A stretch of 64,000 bases of DNA from Hymenobacter pini (GTDB taxonomy: Bacteria; Bacteroidota; Bacteroidia; Cytophagales; Hymenobacteraceae). Made by a program: the position numbers and the translations under genes. Position 1 is the first letter of the stretch. Every line of letters begins with the position of its first letter. Below, in pieces: positions 51,899 through 60,879 of this stretch. The notes beneath the pieces are model-generated. The model ran no database searches, had not been told where the DNA came from, and worked only from the letters and a program-made list of their open reading frames with translations. The stretch is from NCBI RefSeq assembly GCF_020421205.1, contig NZ_JAIZZH010000002.1:434001-498000 (forward strand). Direction: 5' to 3'.

Positions 51899-52561
51899 AT
51901 GCAGGCCCGCGAGCAGCACATTGCCGTTACTCGGTCGGCCCGGTATTACCAGCTCGGTGAATTATCGAAGGCTACGCGGCGCGTGTGGTTTGTGGTGCAC
52001 GGCTATGGGCAGTTGGCGGCTTATTTCATCCGTCATTTCGTCCACCTCACCACCGATGATCCGGCCTTAGTAGTTATTGCCCCCGAAGGATTGTCGCGCT
52101 TTTACCTGCAAGGTACCTCCGGCCGTGTAGGCGCTACCTGGATGACCCGCGACGACCGGCTAGCGGAAATTGCCGACTACGTCGCTTATCTTAACCAGCT
52201 TGCCTCCAACTTACTAATCCAGGCTGCACCAGAAGTAGAAATTACGGTGCTGGGCTTTTCGCAGGGGGCCGCCACTGTTAGCCGTTGGCTGGCCCAGGCT
52301 ATTTTCCGGCCCAGCCATCTAGTACTCTGGGCCGGAGGTTTTCCGCCCGACATGGAACTGCCCACCGCCGCGCAGTTGCTCAGCCAAGTACCCGTAACGC
52401 TGGTTTGCGGCACCGAGGACGAGTTTGTTGCCGAAGACCAGCTGCAGCAACAGCGGCAGTTCTTGGAGCAACTGGGCGCCGCGCCCCGCCTTATCCGTTT
52501 CTCTGGCCGGCACACGCTGGATGCGGCCACGCTTACTCAACTGGCCCGCTCTGGTTCATAA
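51899..52561 (+). CDS. Alpha/beta hydrolase, phospholipase/carboxylesterase-like
   Basis: 220 aa. VVHGYGQ oxyanion region, nucleophile Ser121 in GFSQGAA, likely Asp174 (GTEDEF) and His205 (GRHTLDA). Resembles the carboxylesterase/YpfH group. Start 2 bases after cdd implies co-transcription, but no shared pathway is evident. Confidence 0.87.
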   Translation: MQAREQHIAVTRSARYYQLGELSKATRRVWFVVHGYGQLAAYFIRHFVHLTTDDPALVVIAPEGLSRFYLQGTSGRVGATWMTRDDRLAEIADYVAYLNQLASNLLIQAAPEVEITVLGFSQGAATVSRWLAQAIFRPSHLVLWAGGFPPDMELPTAAQLLSQVPVTLVCGTEDEFVAEDQLQQQRQFLEQLGAAPRLIRFSGRHTLDAATLTQLARSGS

Positions 52562-52598
52562 AAAAAGGCTTCACCTGTTAGTGGGTGAAACCTTTTTT
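52561..52598 (+). terminator. Terminator after the cdd-hydrolase pair
   Basis: 15-base arms (52561-52575 / 52584-52598) AAAAAAGGCTTCACC with one mismatch and a T run at the end. Confidence 0.8.
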
Positions 52599-52610
52599 GG
52601 TTAATGGCTG

Positions 52611-53357
52611 CTAGGTGCGCCGGATGGTGGTAGCGGCTCCCTGCGCCGTGGGCAGCAGCAGCACCTCAGCCACATTCACGTGGGGCGGGCGCGTTACCAT
52701 AAACCGGATAACGTCGGCCACGTCCTCGGCCTTCAAGGGCTCAAAGCCTTCGTACACCTTGGCGGCCCGCGCCGTGTCACCTTTGAAGCGCACCTCCGAA
52801 AACTCGGTTTCCACAGCTCCGGGGTTTACCTCGGCCACCCGAATGTTGTGGGGCAGCAAATCCAGGCGCATGCACTTGGTGAGTGAGGCCACGGCGGCTT
52901 TAGAAGCGCAGTACACATTACCGTTGGCGTAGGCCTCGTAGCCGGCTATTGAGCCGATGTTGATGATATGGCCCACGTTGCGGCGCGTCATGGCGGGCAG
53001 CACGGCCCGGCTCACGTACAGCAGCCCTTTCACGTTGCCATCCAGCATATCGTCCCAGTCTTGCGGGTTACCGTCCTGAATGGGCGCTAAACCATGGGCG
53101 TTGCCAGCGTTATTAATAAGCACGTCCACGTCCTGAAATTCGGCGGGCAAGCTCTGCACGGCGGCCTCCACGGCGGCCCGGTCGCGCACGTCAAACGTGA
53201 GCAGGTGGGTGGGCGTGTCGGCCAGTTGCCGGGCCAGTTCTTCCAGCCGCTCCCGGCGGCGGCCCGCCAGCACCAGCCGGAAACCGGCCTCGGCCAAGGC
53301 TACGGCCGTAGCCCGCCCAATCCCCGACGAAGCGCCGGTTACAAATGCAGTTTTCAT
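52611..53357 (-). CDS. YdfG-like SDR (3-hydroxy acid / serine dehydrogenase)
   Basis: 248 aa. TGASSGIGRA, LINNAGNAHGL, INIGSIAGYEAYANGNVYCASKAAV with YCASK active site and VNPGAVETEFSEVRFKGD, the last block being characteristic of YdfG/L-allo-threonine dehydrogenases (NADP). Reaction assignment is by family only. Confidence 0.88.
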   Translation of the reverse strand: MKTAFVTGASSGIGRATAVALAEAGFRLVLAGRRRERLEELARQLADTPTHLLTFDVRDRAAVEAAVQSLPAEFQDVDVLINNAGNAHGLAPIQDGNPQDWDDMLDGNVKGLLYVSRAVLPAMTRRNVGHIINIGSIAGYEAYANGNVYCASKAAVASLTKCMRLDLLPHNIRVAEVNPGAVETEFSEVRFKGDTARAAKVYEGFEPLKAEDVADVIRFMVTRPPHVNVAEVLLLPTAQGAATTIRRT

Positions 53358-53429
53358 TGTTCAATAGCTTGTAAGCACCTGCCCTGCGGGCAGTGCCCGA
53401 TTGATCAGCCGGTTGCGAAACCTTCACAC

Positions 53430-54218
53430 CTACCGGCCCGACCAGATGTTCAGGTACAGAGTAACGGTGTTGCTCTTCATGCTCTGCAGGCTGCGGCTGT
53501 ACACATCGGTGTTGCCGGGCACGTACAGGTTGGTCAGGCCGTGAGAAAAGCGCAGTTCGGGCGAAAACTTGAAGAACGGATAGAACAGGTCCATTCCTAC
53601 CCCGTACTCCAGCGCCACGTCGGAGCGGCCGGCTGTCAGCAGCGTCTGCTCACTCTCTTTCTTTCGGCCTCCAATAGTGAAACTCGGCTTCACGCCCCCA
53701 ATCAGGTAAACTCGGGAGTTGCGCCGCCGCTGCGACTTCAGCTTGAACAGCAGCGGAAAATCCAGTTGCGTTGCGCTGATTTCCTGGTCCTCAATTTCCT
53801 TGGGGTCGTTGGGGTACTGGGCAGTATTCTGTGAGTACCCGTAGGGCTTAAACTCGATGCGCCGCGTCAGAAAGCTTACGCCAGGAGCAAAGTTGAAAGC
53901 CCCATAGTCCCCAATCCGCACATCGGCCAGAAAACCCACTGAACCGCCGGGGCTTACCACCGAGTTGGCCGAGACACCTGTGTAATTCGAGGCTGTTGGG
54001 TAAGCCGCTGCCGACTGCTCAATCTTGTAGCGCGAAAAGTTGGGGGCCACGTACATGCCCAGGTGCAGCCACCGACTGTCGTAGCCCGGCAGGTTGTTCA
54101 CCGTCACCGATTTCACCCGACCGTTTTTTCCCCTACTTGCGCCGGTCAGGCTTTTTTTCTGGGCCAGGACCGATAGGGGCAGCAAACCCGCCACCGCCGC
54201 TACCGCGAGCAGCCGCAC
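53430..54218 (-). CDS. porT: PorT-family outer-membrane beta-barrel protein (type IX secretion)
   Basis: 262 aa from GTG 54218, chosen because the preceding ubiE stop overlaps it (TAGTG) and a signal peptide (RLLAVAAVAGLLPLSVLAQ) starts there. The body has alternating beta strands of an 8-stranded PorT/OmpX-like barrel (YVAPNFSRYKIEQ, VGFLADVRIGDYGAFNFAPG, DFPLLFKLKSQR, ending LYLNIWSGR). PorT adjacent to ubiE is a known Bacteroidota arrangement; PorT is needed for T9SS secretion. A longer start at 54269 is possible but would overlap ubiE by 52 bases. Confidence 0.78.
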   Translation of the reverse strand: MRLLAVAAVAGLLPLSVLAQKKSLTGASRGKNGRVKSVTVNNLPGYDSRWLHLGMYVAPNFSRYKIEQSAAAYPTASNYTGVSANSVVSPGGSVGFLADVRIGDYGAFNFAPGVSFLTRRIEFKPYGYSQNTAQYPNDPKEIEDQEISATQLDFPLLFKLKSQRRRNSRVYLIGGVKPSFTIGGRKKESEQTLLTAGRSDVALEYGVGMDLFYPFFKFSPELRFSHGLTNLYVPGNTDVYSRSLQSMKSNTVTLYLNIWSGR

Positions 54219-54946
54219 TATTTTTGAGCTGTGTAAATGGAGCTGATACCGAACGTGAGGGGTTGCCATGCAGGAGAGGTAAAGCCTACTTTACGCAGAA
54301 TGGCCAGAAAATCCTGCCCATCCGGGAATGCCTGCACCGACTCGGGCAGGTACGTGTAAGCGGCGCGGTCTTTGGAAATCAACTTGCCGAATACCGGCAG
54401 AATGTTTTTGAAGTAGAAGTTGTAGGCCTGCTTCATGGGGAAGGCCGTGGGTTTGCTGAATTCCAGCACCACCATTTTGCCGCCCGGCCGCAATACCCGG
54501 TACATTTCGGCCAACCCTTTCTCCAGGTTTTCGAAGTTGCGCACCCCAAATGAAGCCGTTACGGCATCGAAATGGTTGTCCGGGAATGGCAGCGCCTCCG
54601 AGTCGCCGAGTTCCAGCCGGATGCGGTGGCTCAGCCCTTTCTGCTGCAGCTTGCGCCGGCCCACCTCCAGCATACCCTCCGAAATATCCACGCCCGTAAT
54701 CTGGGCGTCCGGGGCTGCTGTGCGCAGGGTTTCGATGGCAAAATCGGCGGTACCGGTGGCTATATCCAGCACCCGGGCCGGCCGCAGCTGCTTCAACTCG
54801 TCCACGGCCTTGCGGCGCCAGTAGATGTCCGTGCCCACACTCAAAAAGTGGTTCAGGAAGTCATACTTGCCAGCAATGCTGTTGAACATCTGGGCCACCT
54901 GCGACTTTTTGCCGGCGGCGTCATCTTTGTAGGGAACTACGGACAT
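54218..54946 (-). CDS. ubiE: Demethylmenaquinone methyltransferase
   Basis: 242 aa. VAQMFNSIAGKYDFLNHFLSVGTDIYWRR, LDIATGTADFAIE (SAM motif), FGVRNFENLEKGLAEMYRVLRPGG and YTYLPESVQAFPDGQDF are diagnostic for MenG/UbiE. Last step of menaquinone synthesis. Stop overlaps the porT start. ATG 54946 precedes the conserved block. Confidence 0.95.
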   Translation of the reverse strand: MSVVPYKDDAAGKKSQVAQMFNSIAGKYDFLNHFLSVGTDIYWRRKAVDELKQLRPARVLDIATGTADFAIETLRTAAPDAQITGVDISEGMLEVGRRKLQQKGLSHRIRLELGDSEALPFPDNHFDAVTASFGVRNFENLEKGLAEMYRVLRPGGKMVVLEFSKPTAFPMKQAYNFYFKNILPVFGKLISKDRAAYTYLPESVQAFPDGQDFLAILRKVGFTSPAWQPLTFGISSIYTAQK

Positions 54947-55025
54947 ACTTCTCAGGGCGAAGAACGAGAAAACTCGGGCAAAATTGCCCAATTACAACGG
55001 CCCGTCTACCATTATGTTAAAAAAA

Positions 55026-55056
55026 AAGCGGGCCGGGCTGCTGGCCCGACCCGCTT
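55026..55056 (-). terminator. Terminator of the OmpA-family gene
   Basis: 13-bp GC stem (55026-55038 / 55044-55056) with one G-T pair; on the minus strand it is followed by a long T run. Confidence 0.85.
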
Positions 55057-55077
55057 GCGCTTCTCAAAAACCGCGGC

Positions 55078-57336
55078 TTAGTCGTTGTCCGTCTTCACTT
55101 TGGTCTTCTCACCGTTGGCATCCTTCGCCTTCGAGTCAATGGTACCGTCTTTGGTTACGGTCTTGCTCTTCTCGTCGTTGGGGCCTTTGGTTTTCACTTT
55201 CACTTTGTCGCTGTCCTCGTCCACTTTGGTTTTCACCTTCGTGCCGTCGGGCAGCTTAGCCTTGCTTTTGCCGGGCTGTAGCGGAGCCGTGGTAGTCGTG
55301 GTCGAAGACGACGAACCAGTCGAGTTAGCGCCCGAGTTCGGCGTGGGGTTGTTCAGCACCGGAGCAGCTTCACCCTCCTTGGTAATCACGCGGAAATCGG
55401 TGCGGCGGTTCAGCTGCATGTTCTCCGGCGAATCGTTCGGGGCCACCGGACGACGCTCACCGTAGCTTACCGTTACCATGCGCGTTTCCGACACGCCTGA
55501 TTTCTTCAGGTAGTTGTACGCCACGTCAGCCCGGTTCTGGCCAAGTACCATGTTGTACTCGTCGGTGTTGCGCGAGTCGCAGTTACCTTCAATCGAAATG
55601 TTGATGCCGGGGTTAGCCTTCAGCACTGCGCTGATTTTGTCCAGCTCCGTAATCGACTCCGGCCGCAGCTTGTACTTGTCGGTATCGAAGTAAATCGGCT
55701 TCATTGTAGCGTATACCCCCGAGGTGGTATCAACATACGGCACATAGAAGTCCTTGGTAATCGTGGTCGAGTCGTTGGTCGAAATCGGCACGGCAAACTC
55801 CTGCGTTTCGATATTCTTACCATCCTTCGACACGGCTACCTGGTAGGTACGGCCCGAAAGCACGCTCACTTGATAGTCGCCAGTTACCGGCTTGGTGATG
55901 TCACGGTAGCTCAGGGCCGTTTTATCGGCCTGAGTGCCACTGAACACCAGCTCCACGCCCGGAATTACCGTGCTGTCGCGCTGGCTCAGCACGCGGCCGC
56001 GGATAATGGCGTTTTTTATGTAGTTGATGGTGTAGATGTCCTTCTCACCGTAGCCACCAATGCGGTACGACGACAGGTAAGCGTACGAACCATCCGGCGA
56101 CAGACGATAGTAAGTATCATCATCAGGCGTGTTGATGGGGTAGCCCATGTTCTCGGCGCGACCCCACTTGCGGCCCACTGAGTCCCACTCCGATTTGAAG
56201 ATGTCGTAGCCGCCCATCGTGTTATGACCACGTGAAGAGAAGTACAGCGTCTTGCCGTCGCGGCTCAGGTACGGGCTGTCGTCGTCGTAGGGCGTGTTGA
56301 TAGCCGAACCAATGCTTTTGGCCGGGCCCCAGTCGCCGCCAGGCTGACGGGTAGAGTAATAGATATCCAGCGTGTTATCCTCCGAATACTTGCTGGTTGA
56401 GAAGTAGATGGTTAGGCCATCGGGAGTGATATAAGCGTCCGACTCGAAAGCCGATGAGTTGATGTTCTTGTTGAGCTTTTTGGGCTCCGTCCAGTCAGCG
56501 CCCGATTTCTCCGAGTACAGGATGTCCCCATTCTCATCGTTGCGGTACATGAGCAGCTTGGTGTCGTTATCGAACACCTGAATAGAAGCATCGTGGCCTT
56601 TGCCGTTGAGCACGCCGCTCAGGGAGCGGGGCTTTTCCCAGTTCTCATCGTCGATGCGCTTGGCTTCGTAGATGTTCTCGTAGTACTGGCCGTCGGCGGC
56701 AATCTTGTTCTTATCCTTCACGGTGCCATCGGCCGATACAGCCGGGGCGTTGCTCATATCATCCGAGCGGGAAGTGAACAGCAGGATTTTGTCATCGTTG
56801 GAAATTACCGGGCTGTGCTCCGACCATTGCGTGTTGATGGTGGGGCCTAGGTTTTTCACGAAGATATCCTTGGGGCTGTTGAACTGCACCTTGGCGTTCT
56901 TGCTATGCTGAATCAGCTGAGCCAGTTCCTTTTTGCGGGTATCCTTGGACTTCAGCGTGGCGTTATACGTCTGGAAGTGGCCAATTGCCTCGTCGAAGTT
57001 GTAGTTCAGGTGGTCAACCCGGCCCAGCCAGTACTCCACATCCTTCGATACGTTCTTCTTCAGGCGCTGCGCTTTATAGATATAGTCGCTGGCTTTTTCC
57101 TTATCAAAAGACATATAGGCAATACCCGCCCGGAACAGCGCTTGGGCGTTGTTGGGCTCTTTAGCCAGTACCTGCTCGTAAAACGGCAACGAAGCCCGGT
57201 AGTTCTCTTGCGCGAAGTACTTGTTGGCCGTCTTCAGTTGCTTTCGTGTGCTCTGGGCCAGGGCAGGCTGAGCCACAGCAGCCGTTAGCGCGAAGGCGCA
57301 CGAGGCGTTGAATAACCTTCTGACTAAGTTGTCCAT
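55078..57336 (-). CDS. OmpA-family protein with TPR, PD40 beta-propeller and peptidoglycan-binding domain
   Basis: 752 aa. Signal peptide (ASCAFALTAAVAQPALAQ), TPR-like helices (about 30-140), PD40/WD40-like propeller blades (about 160-465, with DDDSPYLSRDGKTLYFSS), a carboxypeptidase-like fold (RGRVLSQRDSTVIPGVELVFSG) and an OmpA domain (YFDTDKYKLRPES, GNCDSRNTDEYN, LGQNRADVAYNYL, YGERRP). The architecture matches PorE/periplasmic T9SS-associated proteins. The last about 80 residues are a Lys/Thr/Asp tail with KVKTK words. ATG 57336 starts the signal peptide; a TATCTTTG box at 57551-57558 gives a long leader. Confidence 0.88.
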   Translation of the reverse strand: MDNLVRRLFNASCAFALTAAVAQPALAQSTRKQLKTANKYFAQENYRASLPFYEQVLAKEPNNAQALFRAGIAYMSFDKEKASDYIYKAQRLKKNVSKDVEYWLGRVDHLNYNFDEAIGHFQTYNATLKSKDTRKKELAQLIQHSKNAKVQFNSPKDIFVKNLGPTINTQWSEHSPVISNDDKILLFTSRSDDMSNAPAVSADGTVKDKNKIAADGQYYENIYEAKRIDDENWEKPRSLSGVLNGKGHDASIQVFDNDTKLLMYRNDENGDILYSEKSGADWTEPKKLNKNINSSAFESDAYITPDGLTIYFSTSKYSEDNTLDIYYSTRQPGGDWGPAKSIGSAINTPYDDDSPYLSRDGKTLYFSSRGHNTMGGYDIFKSEWDSVGRKWGRAENMGYPINTPDDDTYYRLSPDGSYAYLSSYRIGGYGEKDIYTINYIKNAIIRGRVLSQRDSTVIPGVELVFSGTQADKTALSYRDITKPVTGDYQVSVLSGRTYQVAVSKDGKNIETQEFAVPISTNDSTTITKDFYVPYVDTTSGVYATMKPIYFDTDKYKLRPESITELDKISAVLKANPGINISIEGNCDSRNTDEYNMVLGQNRADVAYNYLKKSGVSETRMVTVSYGERRPVAPNDSPENMQLNRRTDFRVITKEGEAAPVLNNPTPNSGANSTGSSSSTTTTTAPLQPGKSKAKLPDGTKVKTKVDEDSDKVKVKTKGPNDEKSKTVTKDGTIDSKAKDANGEKTKVKTDND

Positions 57337-57550
57337 TTGGGAGAATGTTAGGAAAATAAGGAGTTGCAAAAGGGGAGTGAAACCCGGCACGCCGACTGCG
57401 CGGAGTTGGGTTTTCAAGAGTTGCCTCTTATACTGAAAACCTGCCTCAGGGTTGAGGGAATCCTCGGAAAAAAAGTAAAGCCACCAACTAACTGGGTGAT
57501 TTTGCTTTTTCAATCTGTATAATCTTCCCCGAAACCGGAGAATGAGCGGC

Positions 57551-57558
57551 CAAAGATA
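57551..57558 (-). promoter_or_regulatory. -7 box (TATCTTTG) of the OmpA-family gene
   Basis: Exact TAnnTTTG on the minus strand, about 214 nt before the ATG at 57336. Confidence 0.45.
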
Positions 57559-57751
57559 GAACTTTTATTATACGGCCTTGACCGTAACTAATGCGGTAAA
57601 ATGCCTGATACTGAACCAGTAGAGAGCAGTAGTTTTTGTACTTAAAGCCTCTTCTGTAAGCATTACCAGTCGCACAAATATAGGCCGACTACTTAAATTA
57701 CAATGTTTTTCCCCAAAAAATTATGCAATCCGCTGCCACTTATTGAATATG

Positions 57752-57759
57752 TACCTTTG
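57752..57759 (+). promoter_or_regulatory. -7 box (TACCTTTG) of engB
   Basis: Exact match ending 24 nt before the ATG at 57784. Confidence 0.5.
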
Positions 57760-57783
57760 CGCTTAGTATCATCCGCCAAACTG

Positions 57784-58395
57784 ATGAATATTCAGACCGC
57801 TGCCTTTCTGATGAGTAATTCCCGGGTGGAAGATTGCCCGGCACCCACCCTACCGGAGTACGCCTTCATTGGCCGCTCCAACGTGGGCAAATCGTCATTA
57901 ATCAACATGCTGACGAACCACAAGGGCTTGGCTAAGACATCTTCCCTGCCCGGCAAAACTCAGCTAATCAATCATTTTATTATTAATAATAATTGGTATT
58001 TGGTCGATTTGCCGGGCTACGGCTACGCACGCGTCAGTAAAGACTCACGGCAGAAATGGGGCCGCATGATTAATTATTATTTGCGCAAGCGGGAAAATTT
58101 GCTGTGCGTTTTTGTATTGATTGACTCGCGCCACGCGCCGCAGGCCGTAGACCTGGAATTTATTGAGCAGTTGGGCGAGGAAGGAATTCCGTTTGTGCTG
58201 GTATTTACAAAAGCTGATAAACAATCGGGCAGCCGCACGCAGCAAAACGTGACGGAGTACCTGCAGAAACTACAGGAAACGTGGGATGAGCTTCCGCGCC
58301 ATTTTGTTACCTCGGCCGAGGACAAAACCGGGCGCGAGGAGCTGCTTGCCTTCATTGGAGAAGTGAACCGCCAGTTCGCCGAAAGCAGCCAATAA
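57784..58395 (+). CDS. engB: Ribosome biogenesis GTPase EngB/YihA/YsxC
   Basis: 203 aa. G1 GRSNVGKSS, G2/G3 LPGKTQLINHF and VDLPGYGYA, G4 TKAD, as in EngB. Needed for 50S subunit assembly. The ATG at 57784 gives the conserved start; upstream in-frame codons are not conserved. Confidence 0.95.
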   Translation: MNIQTAAFLMSNSRVEDCPAPTLPEYAFIGRSNVGKSSLINMLTNHKGLAKTSSLPGKTQLINHFIINNNWYLVDLPGYGYARVSKDSRQKWGRMINYYLRKRENLLCVFVLIDSRHAPQAVDLEFIEQLGEEGIPFVLVFTKADKQSGSRTQQNVTEYLQKLQETWDELPRHFVTSAEDKTGREELLAFIGEVNRQFAESSQ

Positions 58396-58477
58396 TGCGT
58401 AAATTGGCCTCGTAATTGCCCGGCCTGGGCGAAGGCCTTTCTTCCGCTGTTCTGTGCGTTTTCTTGCTTATCTCCCC

Positions 58478-58948
58478 ATGAAAAAAATTGCGTTCCTGCT
58501 GGGCATTGGTCTGCTAGCCTGCTCGGCTCCGGCTCTGGCCCAAAAAACCAAAGTGAAGGTAAAAACGGATGGTCCCGTGCCCGCCACTACGGAAACCACG
58601 GAAGCTGCACCGGCCGCGCCGGCCCATGCTCCCAAGGCCATTCCGGTGGCCGAGTATTACGAGGGTGGCCAGGAGGCTATGTATGCCTTTATTGAAAAGG
58701 AGCTGAAATACCCCATTATGGCCCGGCGCAACCGCATTCAGGGCACCTGCATTGTGAGCTTCACCCTGAATACCGACGGCACCATGTCGGGCATTAAGCT
58801 GGTGAAGAACATTGGCGGCGGCTGCGGTGAGGAAGCTCTGCGCGTGGTGCGGCTGCTCAAGTTCAACAAGCCGGATTATGCCATCCTGACCAGCCTACCC
58901 GTCACGTTTAAACTGCCGGCTCCCGGTCAGGCCGCCGCTTCTGAGTAA
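58478..58948 (+). CDS. Periplasmic TonB C-terminal-domain protein
   Basis: 156 aa. Signal peptide MKKIAFLLGIGLLACSAPALA; a Lys/Thr/Pro/Ala linker with KTKVKVKTDGP; TonB_C domain (YPIMARRNRIQGTCIVSFTLNTDGTMSGIKLVKNIGGGCGEEALRVVR). It lacks the N-terminal membrane anchor of true TonB, so it is a free or differently anchored TonB-like protein, as is common in Bacteroidota. Confidence 0.85.
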   Translation: MKKIAFLLGIGLLACSAPALAQKTKVKVKTDGPVPATTETTEAAPAAPAHAPKAIPVAEYYEGGQEAMYAFIEKELKYPIMARRNRIQGTCIVSFTLNTDGTMSGIKLVKNIGGGCGEEALRVVRLLKFNKPDYAILTSLPVTFKLPAPGQAAASE

Positions 58949-58979
58949 CTTCGCACTTTCAACAACCGCTACTTAACAT

Positions 58980-59591
58980 ATGCCCTACGACCTGAAGGAA
59001 ATTGCCGCTATCAGCGGAATGCCCGGTCTGTACCGCCTGGTAAAGCCCACCCGCGCCGGCGTTATCATTGAAGCCCTCGACGAGAAAGGCACCCGCTCCG
59101 TGGCCTCGGCACGCAACAAAGTATCGTTGCTGCAGGAAATTTCCATGTATACTCAGGATTACGACCAGACGGTGCCCCTGACGGAGGTGTTTGACCGCAT
59201 CCATCAGAAGCACGGCAAGGGCCTGGCCGTAACCAACAAATCGGACGACCGGGACCTGTCGGCTTTCATGGCTGAAATCATGCCTGACTACGACCGGGAG
59301 CGGGTATACATGTCCGACATCAAGAAGCTGGTGCAGTGGTACCACGTGGTGAGCAAAAACCTGGAGTACCAAGCTCCGGCCGAAGAAGAAACAGCCTCTA
59401 CCGATGCTCCAGCCTCTGAGGAAAAGCCCAAAGCCAAGAAGAAAGCGGCCAAGCAAGATGAGGCTGCCGCTGACGAAGCCCTGAGCACGGCCGGTGTTAT
59501 TCCGGCTGCTGAGGAAACCAACGCGGCCGGCAACCCCGAGGCTGGAGAAGCCAAGCCTGCTAAAAAGACCACAAAAAAGAAGGCGGAGTAA
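58980..59591 (+). CDS. DUF5606 protein
   Basis: 203 aa. Conserved N-terminal about 125 residues (MPYDLKEIAAISGMPGLYRLVKPTRAGVIIEALDEKGTR, SLLQEISMYT) belong to DUF5606, a Bacteroidota family of unknown function. The C-terminal 75 residues are Ala/Glu/Lys low-complexity ending in KKTTKKKAE. A strong terminator follows. Confidence 0.85.
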   Translation: MPYDLKEIAAISGMPGLYRLVKPTRAGVIIEALDEKGTRSVASARNKVSLLQEISMYTQDYDQTVPLTEVFDRIHQKHGKGLAVTNKSDDRDLSAFMAEIMPDYDRERVYMSDIKKLVQWYHVVSKNLEYQAPAEEETASTDAPASEEKPKAKKKAAKQDEAAADEALSTAGVIPAAEETNAAGNPEAGEAKPAKKTTKKKAE

Positions 59592-59610
59592 CCCTTGCTC
59601 CTCTTTACGC

Positions 59611-59644
59611 AAAAAGGCCACCCGAAATCGGGTGGCCTTTTTGG
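59611..59644. terminator. Bidirectional terminator after DUF5606
   Basis: Perfect 15-bp stem (59611-59625 / 59630-59644) CAAAAAGGCCACCCG, loop AAAT. Confidence 0.92.
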
Positions 59645-59695
59645 TTTTTGCCGCTTATCCAGACTGACTACAATGTCCAGCCTGTTTACACGGGC

Positions 59696-60724
59696 TTACG
59701 CTTTCAACACGGCGTCGTGAGCGAATTCCGGGGCCAGGAACTCCTCCGCCTTGGCTACCAGCTCCGGCGAGCCAATAAAGAGCGGGCACCGCTCATGCAG
59801 GTCGCGGGGCTCAATTTCCAGGGTCCGACGGCGGCCATTACTGGAGCGGCCACCTGCCTGCTCCACAATGAAAGCCAGCGGGTTGCACTCGTACATCAGG
59901 CGCAGCTTTCCGTTGGGTGCTTTGCGCGACGACGGGTACATGTAAATTCCGCCTTTTAGTAGGTTACGGTGGAAATCGGCTACTAGGGAGCCAATGTAGC
60001 GGGCCGAGTAGCTCTGCTCTTTGCAGTGAGCCACAAAGGCCTTCATGCCCTCGGAGAATGAATCGGACACGCCTTCATTGATGGAGTAGATGGCGCCCGA
60101 TTTGGGAGTCTGGATGTTCGGGTGCGAGAGGAAAAACTCACCCAGGCTGGGCTCGTAGGTGAAGCCGTTGACGCCGTTGCCGGTGGTGTACACCAGCATG
60201 GTGCTGGACCCGTAAATCACGTAGCCGGCGGCTACCTGGTGAGTGCCGGTTTGCAGGCAGTCCTGGGTGGTGCCATCCATACCGGTGGGCGACACGCGGC
60301 GGTAAATGCTGAAAATGGTCCCGATGCTGACGTTCACGTCGATGTTTGACGAGCCGTCCAGGGGGTCGATGGCCACCACGTATTTGCCCTGGGTGTTGCC
60401 GGTCTGAATCATTTCGTCGTCTTCCTCCGAAATGATGGTGCACACCTCACCCCCGTTGCGCAACGCCCTGATAAAGCGAATGTTGGCAATTACGTCGAGC
60501 TTCTGCTGGTCTTCGCCCTGCACGTTGCGGTTACCGTATGCCCCAGCAATATCTATCAGGCCGGAGCGGTTGATTTCGCGGTTGACGATTTTGGCCGCCA
60601 GGGCAATATCGCGCAGTAGCTGAGAAAGTTCCCCGGTGGCGTACGGAAAATCCTCCTGCTTGCGCATAATAAAGCGGTCCAGGGTGGTGCCTACGGGCAG
60701 GGCCAGCTTGTCGTGGTTGGTCAT
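59696..60724 (-). CDS. fbp: Class I fructose-1,6-bisphosphatase
   Basis: 342 aa. [26 protein letters not shown] (metal/active site), ISEEDDE and [20 protein letters not shown] are diagnostic. Catalyses the committed gluconeogenesis step. A TACTTTTG box (60759-60766) lies 34 nt before the ATG. Confidence 0.96.
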   Translation of the reverse strand: MTNHDKLALPVGTTLDRFIMRKQEDFPYATGELSQLLRDIALAAKIVNREINRSGLIDIAGAYGNRNVQGEDQQKLDVIANIRFIRALRNGGEVCTIISEEDDEMIQTGNTQGKYVVAIDPLDGSSNIDVNVSIGTIFSIYRRVSPTGMDGTTQDCLQTGTHQVAAGYVIYGSSTMLVYTTGNGVNGFTYEPSLGEFFLSHPNIQTPKSGAIYSINEGVSDSFSEGMKAFVAHCKEQSYSARYIGSLVADFHRNLLKGGIYMYPSSRKAPNGKLRLMYECNPLAFIVEQAGGRSSNGRRRTLEIEPRDLHERCPLFIGSPELVAKAEEFLAPEFAHDAVLKA

Positions 60725-60758
60725 GGGTGAGTGAGCGAAAGATGCGGGTGGGAAAGGT

Positions 60759-60766
60759 CAAAAGTA
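60759..60766 (-). promoter_or_regulatory. -7 box (TACTTTTG) of fbp
   Basis: Exact TAnnTTTG on the minus strand, 34 nt before the ATG at 60724. Confidence 0.5.
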
Positions 60767-60867
60767 AGAAATTCCGCCGGAGCTCCAGCGAAATTTCGCT
60801 CCGGGTGCAGAACGTGGCTAAGGCTACCTGCCCAGCCGGCCAATAGGTGTAAGCCGGGGCTTCCTCC

Positions 60868-60875
60868 TACATTTG
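60868..60875 (+). promoter_or_regulatory. -7 box (TACATTTG) of the aspartokinase gene
   Basis: Exact match ending 4 nt before the ATG at 60880, predicting a leaderless mRNA. Confidence 0.5.
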
Positions 60876-60879
60876 GGCC

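Larger units (their letters stand above)
57337..57783. other. Divergent promoter region between the OmpA-family gene and engB
   Basis: 447 bases, AT-rich in the middle. Minus strand: TATCTTTG (57551-57558) and TATATTTG (57675-57682). Plus strand: TACCTTTG (57752-57759). No gene supported. Confidence 0.5.
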
